Shown here: piece after piece, positions 1 to 6,878 of the stretch
Numbering within the stretch: position 1 is the stretch's first letter
Layout: the number at the start of each line of letters is the position of its first letter
Assembly: GCA_020631475.1 (NCBI GenBank)
Contig: JAHDHE010000015.1
Location: 1 to 33,229, forward strand
DNA: 33,229 nt
Source: Tenacibaculum sp.
GTDB taxonomy: Bacteria > Bacteroidota > Bacteroidia > Flavobacteriales > Flavobacteriaceae
Direction: 5' to 3'
The notes under the pieces: generated by a model
Databases searched by the model: none
What the model was told of the DNA's origin: nothing
Seen by the model: the letters and a program-made list of their open reading frames with translations, nothing else
Program-made: the position numbers and the translations under genes

Positions 1-90
1 TTTAAAAATACCAACTCCGTATTCTTGTAAACGAATTGGTTTTTCTAATTGAGGAACTTTATGAGTTTCTATTAATGTTATTGATTTGAT
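1..90 (-). CDS. RluA-family pseudouridine synthase, 5' end only (partial)
   Basis: Read leftward, the frame from about 90 to 1 gives IKSITLIETHKVPQLEKP followed by IRLQEYGVGIFK. From memory this resembles the N-terminus of a Flavobacteriaceae RluA-family RNA pseudouridine synthase, whose S4-like and catalytic parts would lie beyond the window edge. The gene follows the TonB-module gene on the same strand. The start is odd: between the in-frame stop at 127-129 and the Glu-Thr-His codons at 61-69 there is no ATG, GTG or TTG, only ATA, ATC, CTA and TTA codons. A rare AUA/AUC start, a frameshift just upstream, or a decayed 5' end are all possible. The start given here is arbitrary. Family assignment rests on a short stretch and is moderate. 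Confidence 0.5.
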   Translation of the reverse strand, partial: MKSITLIETHKVPQLEKPIRLQEYGVGIFK

Positions 91-130
91 GCAGTGAAAT
101 ATTAAGTTATATAGTATTGATGTTATTTAG

Positions 131-1576
131 TTATTCTACATTAAATGTTATCGGTAAAGTATAACCAACTTTAGAAGCTTTATTTCCAAAAATAGCAGGA
201 GAAGGATTTGGTAACTTTTTAATTACTCGAATGGCTTCTTTTTTTAATTTTGGGTGTGGAGCTTTACTTTTAATTTCTGTTATTTTACCATTTTCATCTA
301 TTTTAAATGAAACGTAAATTCTTTTTCTACCAGGTGATAAATTTAGTCTATTAGCAACCTTAGATTTGAAATTTTTAACATATAAATTTCGTATTGTTCT
401 ATCATAACATTTTTTAGCCATCGTAGCATTAAGAGAATTTTTGCAATTTGAAAAAATTGGAATTCGACTATATCCCATAATACTATTGGTAACAATTTTA
501 TTTTTCCCGTTATTAAATACTATTACTGGAGTAAAATATTTGTTTGCTGAATGTTTATTTATAAAGAGAGATTTTGTTAAATCGTATTTTTGTAATAAAG
601 TAATAATTTTCTTGTTTAATACTTCTGATCTTGAATTTGTATTAATATTAAAAGGCTTACCTGTAATGTCTAGCTCAAAAAAAAGTTTTAATCTATTGTT
701 GATTCTATTAAGATTTGCATTGTTTACTTCTTCATTTGATAAGTTTTCTTTTAAGAATATTGCAAAATTATTTGTTGAGTTAGGCTTAAAAACTTCATCA
801 AAATTTTGATCGTTTTCTGAATTTGTTGGTTTATCTCCTTTTGTGAAAAATTGGTTTACATGATAATAATAATCTTTTGGTATACCGTTAATTGATTTAG
901 GTTTAAATATTAAATTGCTGATTTCTACAATTTCAGTGATATGTTTTTTGAAAATTTCTGGGGCTTTTAATTTTTTCAAATTAAGAGATCCATTTTTGTC
1001 AATAGATAACTTTATATTTAATTTTATTCTATCATCTTCTGAAAAAACACTGTCAGCTAGATTGTAGTTGATCGAATTATAAAAATAATTTCTTAAATTC
1101 TTGTTAACACATTTATTAATGTCACTATAAAAATTTAAATCTTCACAAGACTTAAGGTTAGGCGAAGTTATATTTATTGGATTTGTACTACACTCTATGA
1201 CATTTCCTGTTACTTTTTTTGTAATAATTTGAATGTAATACTTTTTCTTAGTGTCAAATTTTACATTAAAATTTTCTAATGGATATTTGTTAAAACTCTT
1301 TTTTAACAAATTGTTTAATTCTGAATTCCTATAAGAATGAACTCTTGTATTGTATGGGGTATTCTCTTTATTAACATTAAAAGATAAAGTAATTTTAGAG
1401 CTGTTTTTAGGAAAAGCGATGTTTTTTAATAAATCAGGATGTACTTTTTTCTTAAAATAATTAGATAATTTATTATTACTATTTGGGTTAGTAAGTTTGT
1501 CGTAATCTTGATCAATAGGGTTTTGCGAATAACAATGAAATGATATTAGTAATAAAAAGATAAATGTTTTTTTCAT
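131..1576 (-). CDS. Secreted protein built of TonB C-terminal-like modules
   Basis: 481 aa with a signal peptide (MKKTFIFLLLISFHCYSQ, cleavage likely after the SQ). The last ~95 residues look like a TonB C-terminal domain of the Bacteroidetes type: a strand with FKIDENGKITEIK, then a helix with LKKEAIRVIKKLPNPSPA and a final strand ending in ITFNVE. Three weaker modules of the same strand-helix-strand style precede it, near residues 30-118, 160-247 (LSIDKNGSLN) and 270-360 (FELDITGKPFN). Classical TonB has an N-terminal membrane anchor and a Pro-rich spacer; neither is present here, so coupling to ExbBD is doubtful. It may be a periplasmic adaptor or simply use the fold. The next gene downstream is the partial pseudouridine synthase. 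The exact role is unknown. Confidence 0.8.
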   Translation of the reverse strand: MKKTFIFLLLISFHCYSQNPIDQDYDKLTNPNSNNKLSNYFKKKVHPDLLKNIAFPKNSSKITLSFNVNKENTPYNTRVHSYRNSELNNLLKKSFNKYPLENFNVKFDTKKKYYIQIITKKVTGNVIECSTNPINITSPNLKSCEDLNFYSDINKCVNKNLRNYFYNSINYNLADSVFSEDDRIKLNIKLSIDKNGSLNLKKLKAPEIFKKHITEIVEISNLIFKPKSINGIPKDYYYHVNQFFTKGDKPTNSENDQNFDEVFKPNSTNNFAIFLKENLSNEEVNNANLNRINNRLKLFFELDITGKPFNINTNSRSEVLNKKIITLLQKYDLTKSLFINKHSANKYFTPVIVFNNGKNKIVTNSIMGYSRIPIFSNCKNSLNATMAKKCYDRTIRNLYVKNFKSKVANRLNLSPGRKRIYVSFKIDENGKITEIKSKAPHPKLKKEAIRVIKKLPNPSPAIFGNKASKVGYTLPITFNVE

Positions 1577-1610
1577 GATTTTTTAAAAGTAAAATTAAAT
1601 ATTTTTTTGG

Positions 1611-3305
1611 TTAAAATCCAACAGCTTTATCATCTCCACGAGCATCTGCACCACCTTCTAATTTTCCGTTAGGTAATACTAAAATCCCTTCTACCTTACC
1701 AATTACAGGAGAGTCTTCTTCGTTGATTATATAACCTTTTTCTTGTAGTTCTTTAACTACATTTCTATCAAACTTATTAGGTTCCATCATAATAACATCT
1801 GGTAACCATTGATGATGAAAACGAGGTTGATTTACAGCTTCTTGCATTCCGAATCCGAATTCGTGAACGTTTAAAATGGTTTGCATTACTGAAGTGATAA
1901 TTGTTGATCCACCAGGAGTTCCGACAACCATCCATAGTTTACCATTTTTTTCAACAATTGTTGGAGTCATTGAACTTAACATTCTTTTTTCTGGAACAAT
2001 CTCGTTTGCTTTAGCTCCAATTAAACCAAACATATTTGGTACACCAGGTTTACTACTAAAATCATCCATTTCGTTATTTAAAAAGAAACCTAAATCAGAA
2101 CAATATAATTTAGAACCGTATGCTCCGTTAATTGTAGTGGTTACAGAAACTGCATTACCAAATTGATCTACGATAGAGTAGTGGGTGGTCTCATCACTTT
2201 CTACCATTTCAATCGTTCCGTGAGCAACATCAGCAGATTTTGTTGCTTTTTCAAAAGAAAAATCATCCATTCTACCTTTAGTGTATTCTTTAGAAATCAA
2301 CTTTTTTAAAGGGATGTTTACAAAATCAGGATCACCTAAAAAGAAACTTCTATCGGCATAAGCTCTACGTTCAGCTTCGGTAATTATTTGAATTGTTTTG
2401 GTTGTGTTATGTCCGTATCTACTTAAATCATAAGGTTCAATTCCGTTCATTATTTGTGCTAAACAAATTCCTCCACTTGACGGAGGCGACATAGAAATAA
2501 CTCTTAAATCATCGTACTTAAAAGTAATAGGTTTTCTCCATTTTACTTTATACTGAGCTAAATCTTCTTCGGTCATAATTCCACCATTAGCCTGCATAAA
2601 AGCAACTAAACTTTTAGCTGTTTCACCTTTGTAAAATTCATCACGTCCGTTTTTTAAAATACGCTGTAAAGTGTTAGCTAAGGCATTGTATTTTATTGTG
2701 TCATTTTCTTTCCAATTTTTATCAAGTAATATGGTGTCTTTATTTGCTTTTGGAAAATACTTACGGTATTTTTTAATTCTCGCTTCTTGTTTTTTGGTAA
2801 CGATAACTCCGCGTTTTGCTAAAGCGATAACAGGTTTTAAAATATCTTCGACAGGTAAAGAACCAAACTTTTTATGAGAAGCAAAAACTCCGGCAACTGT
2901 ACCTGGAATTCCAACCGCCATAGCACCTAAAGTACTTTTGTTTTTAATAACATTTCTAAGGCTGTCTAAAAACATATTTTTAGAGGAAGCTAACGGAGCT
3001 TTTTCTCGATAATCTAACGCACCAATTTCTCCATCGTTTTTACGATATACCATAAATCCGCCACCGCCAATATTACCAGCATACGGATACGCAACAGCTA
3101 AAGCAAGTTCTGTAGCTGCCATAGCATCAAAAGCATTACCGCCTTTTTTTAAAATATCTGTACCAATTTTAGAAGCTTCTTCACGAGCGGAAACTACCAT
3201 AGCGTTGTTGGTAATTAATCCTGTAATTTTTTCTTTTTTATTAGATGTTTTACAGTTTAAAATAAATAGAGAAGTAAAAGAGAGTAATAAGATTTTATAT
3301 TTCAT
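1611..3305 (-). CDS. ggt: Gamma-glutamyltransferase (glutathione hydrolase), lipoprotein
   Basis: 564 aa, the usual length of the Ntn-hydrolase gamma-glutamyltranspeptidase precursor. It cleaves the gamma-glutamyl bond of glutathione and related peptides in the periplasm. A lipobox (FILNC, Cys18) predicts a lipid-anchored envelope protein. The family landmarks are all visible: the GNIGGGGFM loop (about 78-85), DYREKAP (98-104) with the substrate-binding Arg, and TTHYSIVDQFGNAVSVTTT, where Thr373 would be the autoprocessing site and nucleophile by analogy with E. coli Thr391. PPSSGG and GTPGGSTI complete the active-site loops. The ATG at 3303-3305 overlaps the end of the upstream acpH-like gene by 11 bases, so the two are probably translated from one message. 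Confidence 0.95.
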   Translation of the reverse strand: MKYKILLLSFTSLFILNCKTSNKKEKITGLITNNAMVVSAREEASKIGTDILKKGGNAFDAMAATELALAVAYPYAGNIGGGGFMVYRKNDGEIGALDYREKAPLASSKNMFLDSLRNVIKNKSTLGAMAVGIPGTVAGVFASHKKFGSLPVEDILKPVIALAKRGVIVTKKQEARIKKYRKYFPKANKDTILLDKNWKENDTIKYNALANTLQRILKNGRDEFYKGETAKSLVAFMQANGGIMTEEDLAQYKVKWRKPITFKYDDLRVISMSPPSSGGICLAQIMNGIEPYDLSRYGHNTTKTIQIITEAERRAYADRSFFLGDPDFVNIPLKKLISKEYTKGRMDDFSFEKATKSADVAHGTIEMVESDETTHYSIVDQFGNAVSVTTTINGAYGSKLYCSDLGFFLNNEMDDFSSKPGVPNMFGLIGAKANEIVPEKRMLSSMTPTIVEKNGKLWMVVGTPGGSTIITSVMQTILNVHEFGFGMQEAVNQPRFHHQWLPDVIMMEPNKFDRNVVKELQEKGYIINEEDSPVIGKVEGILVLPNGKLEGGADARGDDKAVGF

Positions 3306-3894
3306 TTTCTGATATTTTGTTTAATTCTAAAGAACAAAACTTACGAAGATCTTCAAAGAATATAGTAAAGTCATCTTCGAATGATTGATAGTGAATTAAT
3401 AAATCTTCAGAAGCTAAATTCATTTGTGATTTTCCTTTAGTACGATTATTCATACCATTTAAAACTTCTTGAATTCCTTTTGCAAACTGATAATTGTATA
3501 GCCAATTATATTTTGTTATATAAGGAAACATTTCTTGTGTTTTTTCAGGAAGTGTTTCTATATTTTTTTCAAGTAATTGATACACTGAGTCTACATAAAT
3601 ACCTAAAGGTATTTCAGAATAATTATTCCAGTTTTTAGCTAAAAAATGATCGTAAAAAATATCGATAATAACTCCGTTATAATGTCTATAACGACTATGA
3701 AGTTTTCTTTTACTTTGTCTTACAATTTTGTGAGCATCCGTATACGTATCTATTTTACGATGCAGTATAATACCTTTTTGTATTTCTTCTGAAAAGTGAG
3801 AGAATTTATTTCCTTTAATATGGTCGGCAATAAAATTACCAATCATTAACTCTTTGTTGTTTCCAGAAAGGTATAGATGTGCTAAAAAATTCAT
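3295..3894 (-). CDS. acpH: ACP phosphodiesterase (AcpH/DUF479 family)
   Basis: 199 aa, close to the ~193 aa of E. coli AcpH, which removes the 4'-phosphopantetheine arm from acyl carrier protein. The N-terminus MNFLAHLYLSGNN is characteristic of the family, and so are NFIADHIKG (about 20-28), LHRKIDTYTDAH with its His/Asp residues, and DIFYDHFLAKNW in the middle. The family belongs to the HD-like metal-dependent hydrolases, and the conserved Asp/His pairs are present. It is cytosolic, with no signal peptide or membrane segment. It overlaps ggt by 11 bases at its 3' end, although no functional link between the two is known. Upstream lies the decayed transposase, so the native promoter may have been altered. 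Activity in Bacteroidetes is inferred from the family. Confidence 0.85.
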   Translation of the reverse strand: MNFLAHLYLSGNNKELMIGNFIADHIKGNKFSHFSEEIQKGIILHRKIDTYTDAHKIVRQSKRKLHSRYRHYNGVIIDIFYDHFLAKNWNNYSEIPLGIYVDSVYQLLEKNIETLPEKTQEMFPYITKYNWLYNYQFAKGIQEVLNGMNNRTKGKSQMNLASEDLLIHYQSFEDDFTIFFEDLRKFCSLELNKISENEI

Positions 3895-3950
3895 TTTATA
3901 ATCATTAGTCCTAAATAACCGTTATATTTTTTATTAGGGTTAAAGTTATA

Positions 3951-3988
3951 AAAATGTCTCAACAAACAACTGTTTGTTGAGACATTTT
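3951..3988 (-). terminator. Perfect 17-bp hairpin at the 3' end of the transposase relic
   Basis: AAAATGTCTCAACAAAC (3951-3967) pairs perfectly with 3972-3988 around an AACT loop. On the minus strand it encloses the stop codon of the decayed IS3-type transposase and ends in a T-rich tract, so it probably was the element's own transcription terminator. It survives intact while the gene has decayed, and it also insulates acpH from upstream transcription. Confidence 0.65.
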
Positions 3989-4531
3989 CTTTTTATATGT
4001 TTTTCTTTTGATTTTACATTGTTTGTGCATTTGCTCTGGTGTTAATAGTTGGCAAGATATATGAGATCTTTTAGTATTGTAAGTAGCAATACTTTGTTTA
4101 ACAATTTGTTGTATTATTTTTAAGTCAAGGTTTTTAGTATTGATTAAAAATTCTTGTTTTAAAACACCATTAACACGTTAAGCAATAGCATTTTGATAGG
4201 GGTCATACTACATTGTATATTGTTCTTATCTAGTAGTTTTTGGTAGTTATCACTACAATATTGTAAACCTCTATCAGAATGATGAATTAATTGATTTTGT
4301 GGTTATTGTCTATTTTTAACAGCCTGTTTCAAGGCTTTTATTTTGTGCTGTTTCTAATGTGTTTGATAGATTATAACCTACAATCTTTTAGAATAAGCAT
4401 CTGTTATTAAAGATAAATACATAAGGTTTTGTCTGTTACCAACACCTAAAACTCTTAATTCTTGTTGTAAAATATGATACAGTTTTCGTGTGCCAATACG
4501 AGGCTGCTCTATACGAACAGATCTGACCAGT
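3951..4531 (-). mobile_element. Decayed IS3-family insertion sequence (orfB transposase remnant)
   Basis: Read leftward from 4528, the frames give VRSVRIEQPRIGTRKLYHIL, then NRQNLMYLSLITDAYSKR, IHHSDRGLQYCSDNYQKLL, DPYQNAIA*RVNGVLKQEF and SIATYNTKRSHISCQLLTPE. This is the integrase core of an IS3-group OrfB (IS150-like). It is dead. OrfA and the OrfB N-terminus are missing, and there is an internal deletion near 4441 after LGVG. Several stops and frame changes follow. The catalytic Glu of the DDE triad is replaced by TAA (bases 4178-4180). The Asp of SDRG survives. The right edge abuts carB sequence at about 4531. No clear terminal inverted repeats or target duplication were seen. Apart from the hairpin at its left end, this stretch holds nothing else. 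Confidence 0.85.
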
Positions 4532-4981
4532 TCAACAACTTTACCAGCCTTTAATTTAGGTGAGTTTGTTATGCAGCAAATTAAAGATCATACACATACT
4601 ATAGCTAGAGAATTAAAAACAGTTGGTTTAATAAACGTTCAGTTTGCTATTAAAGATGATATTGTTTACATAATCGAAGCTAATCCAAGAGCTTCTCGTA
4701 CCGTTCCTTTTATTGCAAAAGCATACAAAGAGCCGTATGTAAATTACGCAACAAAAGTGATGTTAGGAGAGAAGAAAGTAACAGACTTTACATTTAATCC
4801 GCAATTAGAAGGGTACGCAATTAAGCAACCAGTATTCTCGTTTAATAAATTTCTAAATGTAAATAAGAAACTTGGAACAGAAATGAAATCGACTGGAGAA
4901 AGCATCTTATTTATTGATGATTTAAAAGACGACCAGTTTTATGATTTATATTCAAGACGTAAAATGTATTTGAGTAAGTAG
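4532..4981 (+). pseudogene. carB: 3' fragment of carbamoyl-phosphate synthase large subunit
   Basis: From TTLPAFNLGEFV onward the frame matches the end of the second ATP-grasp domain of CarB: VGLINVQFAIKDD, IIEANPRASRTVPF, then YATKVMLGEKKVTDF and the family-like C-terminus DLYSRRKMYLSK. About 150 codons remain of a protein that is ~950 aa in Flavobacteriaceae, and the C-terminus looks natural. The 5' side is cut at about 4531 by the IS3 relic. An ATG at 4490 in the relic opens the frame, but it adds 14 codons of antisense transposase sequence and is not a native start. Intact CarB makes carbamoyl phosphate for arginine and pyrimidines. This fragment lacks the glutamine-ammonia channel and the first ATP site, so it cannot do that. 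An intact copy probably exists elsewhere. Confidence 0.85.
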
Positions 4982-4997
4982 ATTATAAAATTAAGAA

Positions 4998-5032
4998 AAA
5001 AAATCCGAAGTAAATTTCACTTCGGATTTTTT
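4998..5032 (+). terminator. Rho-independent terminator after carB fragment
   Basis: A 14-bp perfect stem (4998-5011 with 5019-5032, core AAATCCGAAGT/ACTTCGGATTT) with a 7-nt loop ends in a T run. It begins 17 bases after the carB stop, which fits the original 3' end of that gene. The A-rich left arm means it could also work on the minus strand. Confidence 0.85.
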
Positions 5033-5052
5033 GTATGTGAGTATTTTATTAT

Positions 5053-5108
5053 TTCGCTAACGTTAATGATATGATTCGTTTTAATGACTTATATCAGGCG
5101 TTAGCGAA
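5053..5108. repeat. Inverted repeat TTCGCTAACG between carB fragment and cyclase gene
   Basis: TTCGCTAACG (5053-5062) and CGTTAGCGAA (5099-5108) are perfect 10-bp arms around a 36-nt centre. No T run follows on either strand in the position expected of a normal terminator. It could be a small palindromic intergenic repeat or a weak hairpin in the 3' region of the cyclase gene. Confidence 0.5.
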
Positions 5109-5154
5109 GTTAATTTTTTAATATTAGAATATCAAGAGCAGAAATACTGTTTTT

Positions 5155-5847
5155 TTATTCAAAAATGGCAACTGCTCTTACAGGAGAACCTGTCCCTCCT
5201 CTAATTTTTAAAGGTAATCCTATAAAACGAAACCTTCCTCTGTTAATTAATTTATGCAGGTTTATCATATTTTCATAATGGGTAAAGTTCAAATCTCCAC
5301 AAATATGATGTACTTCTTTATTTGAAACTTTAGGCACTCCAGGAGACATTGTTTCTACGCCAAAAGCTGCAATTTTTTGTTCACCTAACCAAGTAGCACA
5401 TTCTGCTGTAATTCCTGGGCCTTTACTCCAGTTTTCTGTATTAAAATGTTTGCGATAATGATTAGTGTATAAAAGAACAGTATCACCTTTTTTAATAGTT
5501 AAGTTGTCTTTGTTTAAAGTATTTTTAACATCATCAGAAGTAATTAATTCTTGCAGGTTTTTATGGGAGAAATCTAAACAAATTCCTTCTGTGTAAAACA
5601 TAGAAAGTGGCATGGTATCGATAGATTTTCCTTCATGTTTTGCTGCCATATGATTAATGGCATCAACGTGTGTACCTGTGTGTTCTCCTAATTCTAATTT
5701 ATATACTGCTGGAGTTTGAGTAGTTGGGTTTTTAATATTATCCCACTCTTCGTGTGTATTATAAACCGACATTTTAACTTGAGGAAGACTTTTATATACA
5801 GGCATCCCTTCAAATATTTCCTGGCTTAAATCTATAATTTCAGGCAT
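5155..5847 (-). CDS. Cyclase-family metal-dependent hydrolase (kynurenine formamidase-like)
   Basis: 230 aa of the PF04199 cyclase family, which includes KynB kynurenine formamidase and related amidohydrolases. The metal-binding signature HTGTHVDAINH is complete (His56, His60, Asp62, His66). The N-terminal IIDLSQEIFEGMPVYKS and the C-terminal FRFIGLPLKIRGGTGSPVRA are also typical. It is cytosolic, with no signal peptide. The start is 3 bases from the stop of the thioesterase gene, so the two are almost surely co-transcribed. No tryptophan-catabolism genes lie nearby, so the substrate cannot be fixed. The family also contains enzymes acting on isatin and lactone rings. Confidence 0.85.
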   Translation of the reverse strand: MPEIIDLSQEIFEGMPVYKSLPQVKMSVYNTHEEWDNIKNPTTQTPAVYKLELGEHTGTHVDAINHMAAKHEGKSIDTMPLSMFYTEGICLDFSHKNLQELITSDDVKNTLNKDNLTIKKGDTVLLYTNHYRKHFNTENWSKGPGITAECATWLGEQKIAAFGVETMSPGVPKVSNKEVHHICGDLNFTHYENMINLHKLINRGRFRFIGLPLKIRGGTGSPVRAVAIFE

Positions 5848-5850
5848 AAA

Positions 5851-6399
5851 CTACAATTCTATTTTCACGTTGTAATTCTCTAAATCTTTAATGTAGTTAT
5901 GCGGAACAAAATCATCACTATCAAATTCTTCTTGACGATTTTTTTTCATTTCAATACGTTTTACTGCTTTTAAAAAACGACGAACTTCCATTTCATCATT
6001 CACAATTAAACCAGGAACAGCAACGCTTTTTCCATCGTTATTTTTAGCAACCATTGTAAAGTAAGAAGAATTACAATGTTTTTTTGCGCCAGTTCTAATA
6101 TTTTCTGCTTCAACACGAACACCAACAACCATAGATGTTCTACCAACATAGTTAATTGAAGCTTTCATAGTAACCAACTCACCAACTTCAATCGGGTTTA
6201 AAAAATCAACAGTATCTACAGATGCGGTAACGCAATATTCACCAGAATGTTTAGAGGCGCAAGCAAAAGCTATTTGATCTAGTAAAGACAAAATATAACC
6301 ACCATGAATTTTTCCGCTAAAATTAGCATGAGAAGGTAACATCAATTCAGAAATAGTGATGTGTGTTTCCTCAACGTGTTTGTATATTTTATTGCCCAT
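5851..6399 (-). CDS. Acyl-CoA thioesterase (hotdog fold, YciA/ACOT-like)
   Basis: 182 aa with a single hotdog domain. NFSGKIHGGYILSLLDQIAF (about 27-46) carries the HGG motif and Asp41, the usual catalytic acid. VTASVDTVDFLNPIEVGE and YVGRTSMVVGVRVEAEN form the following strands, as in YciA-type hydrolases of acyl-CoA. A charged C-terminal tail of ~50 residues (MEVRRFLKAVKRIEMKKNRQ) extends past the core. The ATG at 6397-6399 overlaps the upstream small membrane-protein gene by 11 bases, and the cyclase gene follows 3 bases downstream, so the three form one operon. The substrate chain length cannot be read from the sequence. Confidence 0.9.
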   Translation of the reverse strand: MGNKIYKHVEETHITISELMLPSHANFSGKIHGGYILSLLDQIAFACASKHSGEYCVTASVDTVDFLNPIEVGELVTMKASINYVGRTSMVVGVRVEAENIRTGAKKHCNSSYFTMVAKNNDGKSVAVPGLIVNDEMEVRRFLKAVKRIEMKKNRQEEFDSDDFVPHNYIKDLENYNVKIEL

Positions 6400-6769
6400 T
6401 GTTAATTCCTCTAAAATGTGGAGATTGTTCTTCTTCTACCTTGGTAATAAAATATTTAGTATCACCTAACCAAAAAAACGTTCCGTATCGTTCTTTGTAG
6501 GCAACTTTTACATATCTACCTTGAAATTTCTGAAGATCATTAATAACAGATTCTTTATTATCTTCTATAGAAAATGCAAATATTTGCGCTCCAGAAATTC
6601 CTTGGCTAATTTCACCTTCCCATGTTTTTACTATAACACCTTTATGGCTAATTTTTATTAGTTCTCCCGAACGAACACCTTCACTATATGGAATATAATA
6701 GATAAAAGCGTAGTAAAAAGCGGCAATTAATGCTATTATAATAAGAATTAAACCTAAAATTTTTTTCAT
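6389..6769 (-). CDS. Small membrane-anchored protein of unknown function
   Basis: 126 aa. One hydrophobic segment at residues 4-26 (ILGLILIIIALIAAFYYAFIYY) would act as an uncleaved N-terminal anchor. The rest is a compact soluble domain with GVRSGELIKISHKGVIVKTWEG near 32-52 and ERYGTFFWLGDTKYFITKV near the end. Similar Bacteroidetes proteins are, as I recall, sometimes labelled 6-phosphogluconate dehydrogenase in databases. Nothing here looks like a dehydrogenase: there is no Rossmann GxGxxG and the protein is far too short. It is first in an operon with the thioesterase (11-base overlap) and the cyclase-family gene. No function is proposed. Confidence 0.75.
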   Translation of the reverse strand: MKKILGLILIIIALIAAFYYAFIYYIPYSEGVRSGELIKISHKGVIVKTWEGEISQGISGAQIFAFSIEDNKESVINDLQKFQGRYVKVAYKERYGTFFWLGDTKYFITKVEEEQSPHFRGINNGQ

Positions 6770-6825
6770 AGTAAAAAGTATAAAGTAATAAGTTACAGTA
6801 ACAAAAGTAAGGTTAATATTTTGAC

Positions 6826-6855
6826 TTGTAAAATGAATTGAAAGTAGTAAGTTTG
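6826..6855 (+). promoter_or_regulatory. Bacteroidetes-type promoter (TTG-N19-TAAGTTTG)
   Basis: TTG at 6826-6828 and TAAGTTTG at 6848-6855 are separated by 19 bases, matching the -33 TTG / -7 TAnnTTTG consensus of Bacteroidetes. Transcription would begin near 6860. That places the ATG at 6858 at or upstream of the start point and supports the ATG at 6879 as the real start of the next gene. Confidence 0.65.
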
Positions 6856-6878
6856 TAATGCTTCAAAAAAATATTAAT

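Noticed and set aside
441..809. Open frame of 122 codons on the plus strand
   Set aside because: It lies wholly inside the TonB-module gene on the opposite strand, has no recognisable domain and is a by-product of the AT-rich coding sequence.
4490..4531. N-terminal extension MPIRGCSIRTDLTS of the carB frame
   Set aside because: These codons are the antisense of the transposase relic and do not belong to CarB; treating the frame as a complete 163-aa gene would be misleading.
6858..6878. Earlier ATG of the glmU-like gene
   Set aside because: It coincides with the predicted transcription start and adds residues before the family N-terminus MNYILFDG.
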